Positions 35,733 to 45,182 of a stretch of DNA of 64,000 nt are shown one piece after another. A program made the position numbers and the translations under genes. Positions within the stretch are counted from its first letter, which is position 1, and each line of letters begins with the position of its first letter. The DNA comes from Pseudomonas iranensis. Lineage in GTDB: Bacteria; Pseudomonadota; Gammaproteobacteria; Pseudomonadales; Pseudomonadaceae. Location of the stretch: assembly GCF_014268585.2 (NCBI RefSeq), contig NZ_CP077092.1, positions 3,038,001-3,102,000 on the forward strand, read 5' to 3'. The notes under the pieces were generated by a model, which saw only the letters and a list, made by a program, of their open reading frames with translations, was not told where the DNA came from and did not search any database.

Positions 35733-36744
35733 ATGCAGCAAGAAAGCCAAAACCCCCAAGTCATCGTCATCGGCACCTCCAGCGGCGGGCTTGCTGCATT
35801 GCGTGAATTTCTTGCCGGGCTTCCGTCTGATTTAAATGCGGCTGTCTTCGTCACGATGCACATCGGAGACCAACCTAGTGCTCTCCCTAACCTTCTTACT
35901 CAGTCGAGCCAATTGCCCGTCGGCTTCGCGTTGAGCGAAGAGCAGATACAGACGGGGCGTGTATACATAGCACCTCCCGACAAGCATCTGCTTGTCAAAA
36001 ACGGAGTTGTTGAGATCATTCGAAGCGCAAAGGAAAACCACTCGCGGCCCGCGATTGATCCAATGTTTAGATCGGCTGCCATCAGCTACGGAAGCAGTGT
36101 CATAGGGGTGTTGATGACCGGCGAGCTTGATGACGGTGTAGTTGGGCTTCAGGCGATAAAAGCCTATGGCGGACTGGCCTTCGTACAAGATCCTGAGACT
36201 GCTGAAGCGCCCTCAATGCCAACGAACGCTCTCCGGTATGTGACCGTGGACGGATGCTTGCCGCTCACCGAGTTGAGTAAGAGGCTCGTACAGGTCATCA
36301 ATCAGCGTACAGCGGAGGCGACAGCGGCTTCTGAGTCAAAACGTATCGAGCCATTCGCAACGGAGAATGATCTGGCTGAGGATTTCAGTAAGGGAGGTAC
36401 CTCCGCGCTGGATGAGATCGGCCGAGTCGCAGGCATCTCCTGTCCTGAGTGCGGAGGCGCTCTGTGGGAGGTACACGCGTCATCGCCCCGGTTTCGCTGC
36501 CATACCGGGTCATGCCTATACCGCCGGCGCATTATTTCATGCGCAGGATGAAACGATTGAGGAAGCACTCTGGGTGGCCATTAGAGCGTTGCATGAAAAA
36601 CAGTTGCTCCTTGGTCGGCTCGTTCAGAGCAGCAGAGATGGCGGGCGCTTGGGCGCGTTACGAGAATACGAACTTGCAAGTGAGGGACTCGAAGGCCACA
36701 AGGCAACTCTTCGAGAATTGGTTTCATCCTTACGTCCCGGTTGA
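35733..36744 (+). pseudogene. orphan CheB-type methylesterase with a +1 frameshift
   Basis: The CheB catalytic domain (residues 1-190) begins QVIVIGTSSGGLAALREFL, with the nucleophile Ser in GTSSGG, a His in TMHIGDQPSALP and an Asp in LMTGELDDGVVGL. A Cys-containing tail starts CPECGGALWEVH. At the GGGT of 36507-36510 one extra base shifts the frame and causes a stop at 36551. In the other frame the expected sequence continues as GHAYTAGALFHAQDETIEEA to a stop at 36744 (336 residues after correction). The lost part is the C-terminal zinc-ribbon/helical extension; the catalytic domain could still be made. No receiver domain or CheR is present. Confidence 0.85.
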
Positions 36745-36892
36745 ACACGCGCCGACTCGGGTTCTTTTATTGTGGCGCCCAGTAACGTGTACGGCGCCGG
36801 TGAAGATGTTCGAAAGTTAATTTGAAGTCTCTATCAGGCTGTCTATTGCCGAAAACAATCGAGTTTTTACAGCTCATGACAGAGAGGTGTCC

Positions 36893-37732
36893 ATGCCGAG
36901 CCGGATCATGACCGTTAAAGACTTGCAGGTGAATGTCTCAATCGCCGGCCAAGGCCCACCGTTACTCCTACTCAACGGTCTGGGAGGTTTGATCAAAACC
37001 TTCGATGCTTTGCGCAACGAACTAGGCGACTACACAACGATCACGTTGGACGTGCCTGGTGTCGGCAAATCGCAAATGCCCCGCTGGCCGATGCGTTTGC
37101 CAAGTCATGCCGATCTGATCGCCGAAATGCTCAAGCAACTGAGCATCGACCATGTTGATGTATTCGGCGTGAGTTGGGGCGGTGCATTGGCGCAAGAGTT
37201 CGCTCTTCGTCATCCCACCATGGTGCGACGGCTTATCTTGGCGGCGACCTCTGCGGGCCCGGTTCTACTGGTGAAGCCCGCTGACATCCTGGAGTTCTTT
37301 AGAGGAAGCGCAGGCGCCAAACAGCCCGAACGAGATGGTTCAGCCAGTTCGACACAGGCGCAGCTGCGTTTCGGTGTTGTAAAGCGAATGCTAACCGTAC
37401 GCCTGCGAACCTACCACCACCAGCTAACCGCGTTAGTAGGCTGGACAAGTCTGCTGCGGTTATCCCGTTTGCGTATACGCACGCTCATCCTCATCGGCGA
37501 TCGTGACACCCTCGTGCAGCCATACAATGCGCATGTCCTGCGACGCTCAATTCCACAAGCCGAACTGCGCGTTCTCAAGGGCGAGGGGCATTTTTTCGTA
37601 GTGACCAGTGCTAGGCGAACTGCTGGTTTGATACGCGAATTTCTTTCTCGGCAGCAGAACGGTGAAGGCCCGGTGCCGGAGATCGCTAACCGCGCTGGTA
37701 AGCAACGCTTGCAGCGAGCTAAGACTGTTTAA
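36893..37732 (+). CDS. alpha/beta hydrolase resembling medium-chain PHA depolymerase
   Basis: The nucleophile elbow GVSWGGALAQEFA (about residues 95-107) with Ser, the acid in IGDRDTLVQP (about 205) and His in GEGHFFV (about 230) complete the triad. LLLLNGLGG supplies the oxyanion loop. The LDVPGVGKS and VSWGGALAQ stretches are very close to intracellular PhaZ of medium-chain PHA producers, which is about 283 residues as here (279). It is not inside a phaC operon, so it may be a paralogue with another ester substrate. ATG 36893 follows AGAGAGG; a GTG at 36887 is also in frame. Confidence 0.8.
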   Translation: MPSRIMTVKDLQVNVSIAGQGPPLLLLNGLGGLIKTFDALRNELGDYTTITLDVPGVGKSQMPRWPMRLPSHADLIAEMLKQLSIDHVDVFGVSWGGALAQEFALRHPTMVRRLILAATSAGPVLLVKPADILEFFRGSAGAKQPERDGSASSTQAQLRFGVVKRMLTVRLRTYHHQLTALVGWTSLLRLSRLRIRTLILIGDRDTLVQPYNAHVLRRSIPQAELRVLKGEGHFFVVTSARRTAGLIREFLSRQQNGEGPVPEIANRAGKQRLQRAKTV

Positions 37733-37918
37733 GCTTTGCCATGCTAAAGCTCTAACTCTGTATAGCGGCTACAGCCCCATGCTTCGGGAATTGCCCCTCA
37801 TCCCGAGAAAACTTAATGGATCTCCGTAAGCATCGAGAATGCCGCTAATCCGTTCAAACTCTTCGGTTCTCCTATGGTCAACCTGTCAGGTATTGATCGT
37901 CATGTCAGAGGTTAGCCA

Positions 37919-38143
37919 ATGGATAACTATCACATCAAAAAAGCGGAAGATCTCTGGGAGCTCATCAAAGAGGGCGCGCAACGCGCCTCCAAGACCGCAT
38001 CCACCAAAGCAGAAATCACCGAGATAGCGAGCGAATTTCTTCAGGGCAAGAAAGCCTCTCTCAAAATCCACAAAGAGGACGGCACGATCCAAGAGGAGCG
38101 TACATTTCCTCGTTCAGCGGATCCTAGACAAACGAAAGGTTAA
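37919..38143 (+). CDS. DUF2188-like small protein
   Basis: A 74-residue protein with ITEIASEFLQGKKASLKIHKEDGTIQEERTF, the characteristic second half of DUF2188 proteins (helix, then a beta hairpin with IHKEDG). AGAGG precedes ATG 37919 at eight bases. DUF2188 members are small and uncharacterised. It is followed after 115 bases by the GGCT-like gene and is probably monocistronic. Confidence 0.7.
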   Translation: MDNYHIKKAEDLWELIKEGAQRASKTASTKAEITEIASEFLQGKKASLKIHKEDGTIQEERTFPRSADPRQTKG

Positions 38144-38258
38144 ACAGACCATTTGCCCAGAGAGGTGCGGTGCCCATTGAGCCGCACTGCTGTGAATGCG
38201 GCCGACCGGAGGTCTCGCCGCATTTCAAGTGACTTCATTTCTAACTCAGGTGCAGATA

Positions 38259-38789
38259 ATGGTAATCGCATGTCTAGGATGGGGGTCGTTGATTTGGAAA
38301 CCGGACACCTTACCGCTCGCAAGCGAGTGGTTTATGGACGGCCCGGTGTTACCGATCGAGTTCGCGCGGGTCAGTGATAACGGAGACCTGACGACAGCTA
38401 TCTGCGCAAACGCACCTGGGTGCAAAGTGCTTTGGGCGGTATTGGATCTCGACAACCTTGATGAGGCACGCGAGGCTCTTAGAATTCGGGAGGGGGTTCC
38501 TCAAGACCGGGAGGATGGCATCGGTAGTTTCGTGGTCGGTACGAACGCAGCGGGAATCATCGCTGAATGGGCGATCGCCCGCCGATTGGACGCGGTAGTT
38601 TGGACAGGACTGCCACCAAGATTCGGAGGCGTTGAGGGGCTCGTCCCCGCAGCAGAGGACGCTATTGCCTATTTCGCCGGCTTAAGCGGAGAAACACTTA
38701 AGAGCGCGCGCGACTACATCAATCAAGTGCCGTCGCAGATCGATACGCCTTACCGACGAGAAATCATTTCAAGGTTAGGGTGGCAGTGA
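38259..38789 (+). CDS. gamma-glutamylcyclotransferase-like fold protein
   Basis: The protein starts MVIACLGWGSLIWKPDTLPL. Its glycine-rich G-x-G-S-L-I-W loop resembles the phosphate-like loop of the GGCT/ChaC fold, and residues 20-50 (GPVLPIEFARVSDNGDLTTAI) continue the pattern. The catalytic Glu of true GGCT enzymes is not obvious to me, so activity is uncertain. ATG 38259 has AGGTG upstream; the frame is open from 38196 without support. It has 176 residues, is soluble and has no linked operon genes. Confidence 0.6.
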   Translation: MVIACLGWGSLIWKPDTLPLASEWFMDGPVLPIEFARVSDNGDLTTAICANAPGCKVLWAVLDLDNLDEAREALRIREGVPQDREDGIGSFVVGTNAAGIIAEWAIARRLDAVVWTGLPPRFGGVEGLVPAAEDAIAYFAGLSGETLKSARDYINQVPSQIDTPYRREIISRLGWQ

Positions 38790-39088
38790 TCTGCACTGAA
38801 AGCCCGGAACGATTCCCGACATCATGCCCATCCGTTGGTCTGCGGTACCCAAGACGGTAATCCTCCTACGATGAAGAAAGTGGGGGTCGCTGCGATTCGC
38901 AATCTTCAATCGATAGGTTTATGAAGCATCTAGGTGTGTAAGTGGGAATCTGCGGGGGGGGTATGCAAAGAAATAACGTCTGTCTGCGCAGATTTTCAGG
39001 GATTCCGAAGCTGCGGGTGAACGCTTTAATTTCCACGCCGGTATAAAAATTGCTCGCTTGAGCCCACCGCCAATTTGAAGACGTATAT
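38790..39088. other. spacer of about 300 bases without a gene
   Basis: No coding frame or hairpin seen. It holds the promoter of the diguanylate cyclase gene. Confidence 0.4.
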
Positions 39089-40600
39089 ATGACGCTCTCC
39101 TTACCGATCTACGCAAGGCTGACACCTAGAGCGTTGTCCCTTTCGCTGATAGGTTTCGTTCTTTTAGTTTGTTTATCGTTGATCCTTGCCACTGCTTGGC
39201 AAATTGTGCAGTCGTCCGGTGAGCGAGTAGACGCGGCCAAAATAACTGTTTCGAACATTGTACTTGCCGCTGAACAGCAGGCGCGTGACACGATGCTGCA
39301 GGCTGACAATACCTTGCGAGATCTGGCAGAGCGTGTGGCGCACGATGGAAGCGGCCCTGATCAACAGGAACGGTTGGCGAAGCTGATGGCGCGCCAAGTG
39401 AACGACATTGAAGGCGTTCAGGGTCTATTCATCTTCGATGCTCAAGGCAATTGGATGGCCAATTCGTTTTCCGAAGGTTTGCAAACCAAAAACAACGGCG
39501 ACAGAGCTTACTTTCGATATCACCGTGAGCACGATGACCAGTCCATCCACGTTGGCTCGATAGTGGAAAGTCGAACGACAGGGGATATGGTGATCCCTAT
39601 AAGTCGGCGTATCCAAACAGCCGATGGAGCTTTTGCAGGGGTTGCGTTAGCCACGGTTCCGGTTTCATATTTTCAAAGCTTTTTCAAACGTATGGCCGTG
39701 GACGACGAAGGGGTAATTTTCCTAGCACTCGATAACGGCGAACTCCTCGCGCGACGCCCGACCGTCGCAGCATTGATGACAACTAATCTTTCCAAAGGCG
39801 AAATTTTTAGCCGGTATCTACCTGAGAGCGATAGCGGGACTGCAGTCATAAAATCTATCGTGGATGGTATCGAGCGGATCTACGCCTATCGTCGTCTGGC
39901 TGGGCTGCCTATCGTCGCAGCAGCGGGCGTGTCGTATGAGCATGTATTTGCCCCTTGGTGGTCATATGTTTACCAATCGGTTGCACTGGTAGGTTCCATC
40001 ATACTGGCGTTGGCAATTTTAGGTAGCTTGCTATATCGCCAGATCCAACAGCTGCTGGTTGCAGAGTACGAGCTAAAGATTATCCGAAAAGAGTTAGAGG
40101 TAATAGCCCACACAGATGGTCTGACTTCTCTAGCCAATAGGAGAAGCTTTGACTTGGCTATGGATAAAGAATGGAAGCGTGCCACGAGAAATCAGACAAG
40201 CATATCCGTAATCCTTTTGGATATAGATCTTTTTAAACAATATAATGACCATTACGGCCATTTAAGCGGCGATGAGTGCCTAGTGCGCGTAGCGAGCGTT
40301 ATTGCAGCCAACGTCAACAGGCCAGGTGACTTCGCTGCGCGCTACGGTGGGGAAGAGTTTATAGTTCTGCTTCCGGAAACTGAACTTGCAGGTGCGGTCA
40401 TGGTTGCAGAAAATATAAGGCTGTCCCTGTTGAATGCAAATATTCAACATTTAGCGAGTCCATTCGGGATTGTCACGATAAGCTCAGGTGTTGTTTCGAC
40501 CTCTGGAACATTAGGGGAGAGTCCAAAAGAATTTCTGATCAAAGCTGACCAATTGCTTTACGCCGCTAAGTCTCAAGGGCGAAATCGCGTAGGAAGTTGA
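39089..40600 (+). CDS. membrane diguanylate cyclase with Cache sensor and GGEEF domain
   Basis: Topology: membrane helix (about residues 17-38), periplasmic double-Cache-like region (about 40-290, with VQGLFIFDAQGNWMANSF and RAYFRYHREH), a second helix (about 292-315), a short coiled coil and a GGDEF domain (about 340-500). The active loop reads GGEEF, so cyclase activity to c-di-GMP is expected. Five residues before it, RPGD is a complete allosteric I-site (RxxD), which implies product inhibition. There is no EAL domain. The ribosome site is weak. It stands alone; the signal sensed is unknown. Confidence 0.92.
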   Translation: MTLSLPIYARLTPRALSLSLIGFVLLVCLSLILATAWQIVQSSGERVDAAKITVSNIVLAAEQQARDTMLQADNTLRDLAERVAHDGSGPDQQERLAKLMARQVNDIEGVQGLFIFDAQGNWMANSFSEGLQTKNNGDRAYFRYHREHDDQSIHVGSIVESRTTGDMVIPISRRIQTADGAFAGVALATVPVSYFQSFFKRMAVDDEGVIFLALDNGELLARRPTVAALMTTNLSKGEIFSRYLPESDSGTAVIKSIVDGIERIYAYRRLAGLPIVAAAGVSYEHVFAPWWSYVYQSVALVGSIILALAILGSLLYRQIQQLLVAEYELKIIRKELEVIAHTDGLTSLANRRSFDLAMDKEWKRATRNQTSISVILLDIDLFKQYNDHYGHLSGDECLVRVASVIAANVNRPGDFAARYGGEEFIVLLPETELAGAVMVAENIRLSLLNANIQHLASPFGIVTISSGVVSTSGTLGESPKEFLIKADQLLYAAKSQGRNRVGS

Positions 40601-40732
40601 GCTGCTGACCGTCTCGAAATGCGCTTCGCCAACTCAAAGGCGTGACTGGGACGAGTGCTATGCTGTCGCTCAGAGTGTCAATTCTCGCGTGACACGTTTG
40701 AATCTCTTATATTGCAAAGCCAAGGGTGATGA

Positions 40733-41344
40733 ATGCAGACAGCTAATCTGGTGACTTATCTCGTGACGTGCGTTATCGCGGCTGCAACCCCGGGGCCGGG
40801 CACCATTAGCGTTATTAGCTACAGCGTAAATCTGGGGTGGAAGAAAACTCTTCCCGTGATATTGGGGATCCAAGTCGGAATGCTTGCCATGGCTGTGCTG
40901 GCTCTTTCCGGGTTGACAGCGGTTTTAGGAGCGTCACCGGTATTATTTCAGACACTGCAATACCTAGGTGCGTTTTATATTGCCTACTTAGGATATATGA
41001 GTATTCGATACTCTCGTACTCAGATTTCGGTGCAAAGCGGAGAGGCCAGTGCAGAAAGAGCGCAAGGTTTTAGGCATGGAGCACTGGTAACGTTCGCTAG
41101 CCCGAAAACCTTGCTTTTTTTTAGCTCTTTTTTTCCTCTGTATATCGACGCCAACTCCGCAATCATTCCTCAAGTCGTACTTCTTTTGGCGATCGTTCTA
41201 GCTTGCACCCTGCTGATACACATTGTGTATGCCCTAGGTGTCGGTTTTGTAAGCGCTTGGCTAAAGCGACACAGCTTTGGCTTCAATATCTCTGTTGGTC
41301 TAATATTTATTGGACTTGCAGCATATATGCTGTGGCAGGTTTGA
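40733..41344 (+). CDS. LysE/RhtB-family exporter
   Basis: Six hydrophobic helices in 203 residues, with the family hallmark AAATPGPGTISVISYSVNLGWK at residues 17-38 (ATPGPG) and FASPKTLLFF in the fourth helix region. Members export amino acids or derivatives such as homoserine and threonine; substrate not predictable. AAGGGTG precedes ATG 40733. It is convergent with azlD, 53 bases away. Confidence 0.9.
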   Translation: MQTANLVTYLVTCVIAAATPGPGTISVISYSVNLGWKKTLPVILGIQVGMLAMAVLALSGLTAVLGASPVLFQTLQYLGAFYIAYLGYMSIRYSRTQISVQSGEASAERAQGFRHGALVTFASPKTLLFFSSFFPLYIDANSAIIPQVVLLLAIVLACTLLIHIVYALGVGFVSAWLKRHSFGFNISVGLIFIGLAAYMLWQV

Positions 41345-41397
41345 AGAGGATGGCCATGTAATCACCGGCGCTTCCAAAATCCCTAGGAGATTTCAGC

Positions 41398-41706
41398 TTA
41401 AAGATTGCGCCATAAAGCCGCTACGGCTATGCCTGCTGCGATAGCCGGGAGGGGCTTTTTAACGAGCAGCATCATCACTCCAGTTGTTACCAAAGCGAGG
41501 CGGGCTCCATTGTCTCCCGTGACTGCTAGCGGTGTTAGTACTGCTATCAACACTGAGCCGGACATTGCGCTAATGAATTGCTGAACGCGGTAGTTTATGG
41601 GCACAAAGGACATGACGAAAACGCCTCCCCAACGTGTCGCAAGTGTTACCACAGCCATGATCAGAATCAGGGAAATTGTTCCAAAGCCAGCGCTATCAAT
41701 CCTCAT
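41398..41706 (-). CDS. azlD: AzlD-family branched-chain amino acid export subunit
   Basis: Four hydrophobic helices in 102 residues with the AzlD pattern ATRWGGVFVMSFVPINYRVQ (residues 23-42) and KKPLPAIAAGIAVAALWRNL at the end. The start ATG 41706 overlaps the azlC stop by 11 bases, so translation is coupled. AzlCD complexes export branched-chain amino acids or analogues. The pair is divergent from a LysR regulator. Confidence 0.88.
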   Translation of the reverse strand: MRIDSAGFGTISLILIMAVVTLATRWGGVFVMSFVPINYRVQQFISAMSGSVLIAVLTPLAVTGDNGARLALVTTGVMMLLVKKPLPAIAAGIAVAALWRNL

Positions 41707-42529
41707 TTTTATTTTCCATCCAGAAGGCTCCCAGAATCCCGCCGGCCAGCGCACCTACGACGACATGACTGTTTTTGGGCAAATACCAATATGCAAGTAG
41801 CGCTGCACCCGCAGCCACAATCCAAATGACCGTTATGCGCGAATTTTTCTTTCCCCCTATAGCCATGGCGAGCAAGAAACAACCCATCACCATATCGAGC
41901 CCTAGGCTGACGGGGTTTTTGATCGCGCTCCCAAAATATATGCCCAGCCAAGTCCCTATCGTCCACGATACCCATAAGGCGATCCCGCCGCCAAGTAGTA
42001 CGCCAAAGCCAGGTTTTCGACTGTTGAAAGCCTGCATGGACATCGCCCAATTGGCGTCCGAAACCACCAACATGACGCCATATCGTTTAGCCAGGGGAAG
42101 CTCCCTTAACCAGGGGTACAAGGTTGCCCCCATCAAAAGATGTCGCGCATTGATCGCAAAGACCGTGATCATCAAAGGGACTACAGGGACGTGCGCGCCC
42201 CAGAGGTCAAGAGCTGCAAATTGTGCAGCGCCTGCGAATACGAGCAGGCTCATGAGTACAGTCGAAGACTCATTCAATCCAGCCTGAGCAGCAGCGAGCC
42301 CAAACGCGCCCCCAAAAACCGCTACAAATAACGATATGGGTAGCAAGCTCTTGAAGCCCGCCCAAGCCTCAATGGACGTTAAATCAGATACAGAGCTTTC
42401 AGCGGATACCACGGCGTTTCCTCCCAGTCCAATGATTAAGGCTGCGAAGGCAAAGCTTTGAAGCTCAGCGGCATCATAACGCGCAGCTGAGGCTACTATC
42501 GCTAACAGGCGATCTTTCGGAAAGCGCAT
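41696..42529 (-). CDS. azlC: AzlC-family branched-chain amino acid permease subunit
   Basis: The family block GAAQFAALDLWGAHVPVVPL and the INARHLLMGATLYPWLRELP motif near residues 130-150 identify AzlC, with multiple hydrophobic helices. The length of 277 is slightly above usual (about 230-250) because of a 35-residue N-terminal leader (MRFPKDRLLAIVASAARYDA), so an internal start is possible. It partners the overlapping azlD. The divergent LysR gene begins 29 bases away and probably controls both. Confidence 0.88.
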   Translation of the reverse strand: MRFPKDRLLAIVASAARYDAAELQSFAFAALIIGLGGNAVVSAESSVSDLTSIEAWAGFKSLLPISLFVAVFGGAFGLAAAQAGLNESSTVLMSLLVFAGAAQFAALDLWGAHVPVVPLMITVFAINARHLLMGATLYPWLRELPLAKRYGVMLVVSDANWAMSMQAFNSRKPGFGVLLGGGIALWVSWTIGTWLGIYFGSAIKNPVSLGLDMVMGCFLLAMAIGGKKNSRITVIWIVAAGAALLAYWYLPKNSHVVVGALAGGILGAFWMENKNED

Positions 42530-42558
42530 AATGATTGTAGCTATTATCCGTTAATCGA

Positions 42559-43434
42559 ATGGACGACGTGATGAACGTTCAAGACCTTCAAATAGATTGG
42601 CTCAAGTGCTTTGTGGCGGTCGTCGACACAGGATCGCTTACCAGCGCTGGGAACGAAGTGTTTCGCTCGCAATCGGCGGTGAGCATGCAGCTTAAAAAGC
42701 TCGAGGCTGCGGTGGGGCGGCAATTACTCATCCGGGATGCGCGCAACCATCAATTGACCCACGACGGGCAAATGCTCCTGGGATACGCCAGACGGATATT
42801 GGATTTGCATGCGGATGCCCAGGCGGCTTTCACTGGCGCTGAATTGAGGGGACGAATACGCTTAGGCGTTCCGGATGATTACGCAGCCAAATATCTCACT
42901 CCGGTGCTCAAGCGTTTTGCACCCCGCCATGGCTCGGTAGAAATCGAACTTCACTGCGAGCAATCGACTTCGCTACTACCTCGTGTTGAACAGGGCGATC
43001 TTGATTTGGCATTGGTATCGCGCGACCACTCTAGACGAGGCACGCTTTTGTTTCATGAGCCTATGGTCTGGGTTGGATCTGCTCAGTTTGACCTCTGGGC
43101 CCGAGATCCGCTTCCCATCGCAACGTATGAGGAAGCGAGTCTAGCCAGACGCTGTGCAATCGACTCATTAGCGCTGCAAGGCCGCAACTTCAAGGTGGTC
43201 TATCACAGTTCTAGCCTAGCGGGTCAGATCGCAGCAGTTGAGAGCGGCCTAGCGGTTGCTGTCCTGACTCGGTGCAGTGTTCCCGAGCACTTGGAGATAC
43301 TTGGCGGAGAGCATGGGCTTGGCCCGCTGAGGCCAATGGAAGTTGCGGTATATCGAAGTCGCGCGTCTGCTAGATCAAAGTCAGTAGACAGTTTGCATAG
43401 CTTATTGGTCAAGACCCTCCGAATATCGGCTTGA
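42559..43434 (+). CDS. LysR-family regulator of azlCD
   Basis: Winged helix in residues 10-70 (LKCFVAVVDTGSLTSAGNEV, then SQSAVSMQLKKLEAAVGRQL) and a LysR effector domain to residue 291. ATG 42559 and ATG 42571 are both possible; neither has a clear ribosome site. Divergence from azlC across only 29 bases indicates an overlapping promoter, the classical LysR arrangement, so I infer control of branched-chain amino acid export. Confidence 0.85.
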   Translation: MDDVMNVQDLQIDWLKCFVAVVDTGSLTSAGNEVFRSQSAVSMQLKKLEAAVGRQLLIRDARNHQLTHDGQMLLGYARRILDLHADAQAAFTGAELRGRIRLGVPDDYAAKYLTPVLKRFAPRHGSVEIELHCEQSTSLLPRVEQGDLDLALVSRDHSRRGTLLFHEPMVWVGSAQFDLWARDPLPIATYEEASLARRCAIDSLALQGRNFKVVYHSSSLAGQIAAVESGLAVAVLTRCSVPEHLEILGGEHGLGPLRPMEVAVYRSRASARSKSVDSLHSLLVKTLRISA

Positions 43435-43607
43435 GCTTTCACTTTGCATCACCTGCGATAGTGCAGTCGCCATCAGGTATTCCTTTTAGCCATGATTGGA
43501 CAGACGGCCAACCCTCCGAGAACGCGCGGCCGCAGGCGGAAGCGGTCGTGACCAGTCGCTAGCGTTGGACAACTAACTGATGCCTAACGAATTCATATAC
43601 AATGAGT

Positions 43608-44081
43608 TCAAATCCAGCCTAACCATTTCGCTACTCCTGAAGCGATAACCGCCGAGACGATACCGGCTGTCCAGCCAATCAGAGGAGTCAATTTTTGTAA
43701 GTTACCCGATTTGAATCCAGGTGCACCCTTAATAAACTTACTTGTAACATCGTCACCAGCCTCAGCAATATCCTCCGGCGCGTATCCGCCACCAACGCTG
43801 AGAAAAAAAATGCCAGAAGACTCTCTATTTATAGAGTCAATATTTTCTCTATCTGTTCGGTTGATCTTATCGCGCTCCGCAGCTTCGGTACTGGTAGTTT
43901 CGATGATTCTTACATGTGTGAGTGTATTAGGATCTATAAGATCATTATCGCAAAAAAAAGTATTCCCTTTCTCATAAGGCGCTATGAACTGTCGCAGCAG
44001 GGACTCCTTTGAGAGGTCAGCTAGCAGTACGCGAGTTTCACTTGAGTGGTTTAGCTTGCCAATGACGTGGAAGTAAGGCAT
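43608..44081 (-). CDS. protein with N-terminal domain found in predicted TIR-like immune proteins, C-terminal membrane helix
   Basis: The 157-residue protein starts YFHVIGKLNH and has VLLADLSKESLLRQFIAPYE, then RIIETTSTEAAERDKI, and GGYAPEDIAEAGDDVTSKFI-KGAPG. As I remember, the Leu-Ser-xx-x-Leu, PY-x-x-G and DVT-x-x-FI-x-G-x-PG pattern begins many bacterial proteins that continue into a TIR-like nucleotide-binding or hydrolase domain. Here the expected catalytic domain is absent and a single membrane helix follows (about residues 138-156, IVSAVIASGVAKWLG). That would fit a small membrane effector, or a truncated gene. GC is lower than in its neighbours. The function is inference. Confidence 0.5.
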   Translation of the reverse strand: MPYFHVIGKLNHSSETRVLLADLSKESLLRQFIAPYEKGNTFFCDNDLIDPNTLTHVRIIETTSTEAAERDKINRTDRENIDSINRESSGIFFLSVGGGYAPEDIAEAGDDVTSKFIKGAPGFKSGNLQKLTPLIGWTAGIVSAVIASGVAKWLGWI

Positions 44082-44551
44082 CGATTCAAATCATCCGATA
44101 GGGTAGTAGCGGTCGCTGCTAGAATATTAGCCTATTAGAAGTCCCACCTTATATTTTTTGGCGCCTCAGGGCAGGTTATTGGCGGCTGCCTTGGTTACTT
44201 GCCAGCTTTTCGGTTCCCCGATTCGTCTTAGGCAATATTTCCGGCTTTAGTGTAGGCCTTATTATCTTCTTCTCGATGCCGACGTTCTGTTCCATCTTGT
44301 AGCTAGCATGTTCTGCACTGGCAACCCTTACCGAAACGGAAAAGATCATTTCACTGGCCTACTGTGCGGTGCGTCTCACCACGAAGTCATGACGGACACG
44401 TCGAGAGTCGCTGCGGATGAGTCCGCGACGTACGCGTTGTGCTCGAGGGGGAAAGTGATGACGCTGCTCTTGTCTCAGGATGAGGGATCGTGTTGGAGCT
44501 CCAAAATTGATTAGCATTTCCATGCAATCGCTCCTTCGGGCAAGGCCCGGC
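44082..44551. other. spacer of about 470 bases, no gene accepted
   Basis: Only short overlapping frames on both strands with no ribosome site. The right end (about 44521-44551) carries the TCGGGCAAGGCCCGGCTCAAG flank shared with the 33.5 kb repeat copy. Confidence 0.4.
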
Positions 44552-44761
44552 TCAAGATGCATTCCTAAGCCGTGCTAAACCCTGTTTGATGTGCCCAGCA
44601 TTCTCACCAATTGCCCGCAAAGCACCTCGGACATTATCCCCGACTTCAGCACTGCCCTGGGCTTCAACATGGAGCGTTAACTCCATCAGCGCCGCCTCCA
44701 GGGCGAGCTGATTCTGATACATCCTTTCGAGCACATCTGATAACGAGTATTCAGCTGCCAT
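44552..44761 (-). CDS. 69-residue small protein, copy of a repeated family
   Basis: The product starts MAAEYSLSDVLERMYQNQLA and ends HIKQGLARLRNAS. It is helical, acidic in the first half, with a central HVEAQGS turn. It is nearly the same as the protein encoded at 57036-57245 (about 15 differences), and its last third recurs as a fragment at 33551. No membrane segment or known domain. The multiplicity and shared downstream flank suggest dispersal by recombination; function unknown. Confidence 0.7.
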   Translation of the reverse strand: MAAEYSLSDVLERMYQNQLALEAALMELTLHVEAQGSAEVGDNVRGALRAIGENAGHIKQGLARLRNAS

Positions 44762-45182
44762 TTTCCTCGTCCTCTCCCTGGAGTCATCTGAGCATAGCCA
44801 TTTTTAGCGTTCTATGGATTAGCCGCATCTCACGCAATCTGTTGAGCACGTCGAAAATTGCCTGATCCTTCGTTTGGTGTGCAGTGAAGCCAATAGTGCA
44901 GCTTTTTGGGCGGAGGCCGCCCCCAGTTGTTGTTTCCCCCAAGAGGACGAACGTTTTGCCGCTGCTGGAAAGGATGACTTCATTTCACATCCAGATGCCC
45001 CTGTTCCTCGCGAAGCGGTGTTAGCGGAAGGTTGCCTTTATCATCGGCTTCGAACGGGCCGACATAGTGTTTTAGCCCGGTAACCCAGCGCTCCGTGCTG
45101 GACGCCCTGATCCGGATAACTGGGAAGAGAGATCATCGAAATCATTATCGCAGCAGTCCTAGCCGGATGAAGGGCTATGGAG
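44762..45182. other. spacer of about 420 bases, no gene accepted
   Basis: A 69-codon frame at 44874-45083 on the plus strand has no ribosome site and an unlikely composition. Otherwise nothing is seen. Confidence 0.4.

Noticed and set aside
44308..44514. Short overlapping frames on both strands
   Set aside because: No ribosome sites and no family resemblance; likely chance frames in a GC-rich spacer.
44874..45083. 69-codon plus-strand frame
   Set aside because: Unusual composition and no ribosome site; its length equals that of the repeated small protein only by chance.
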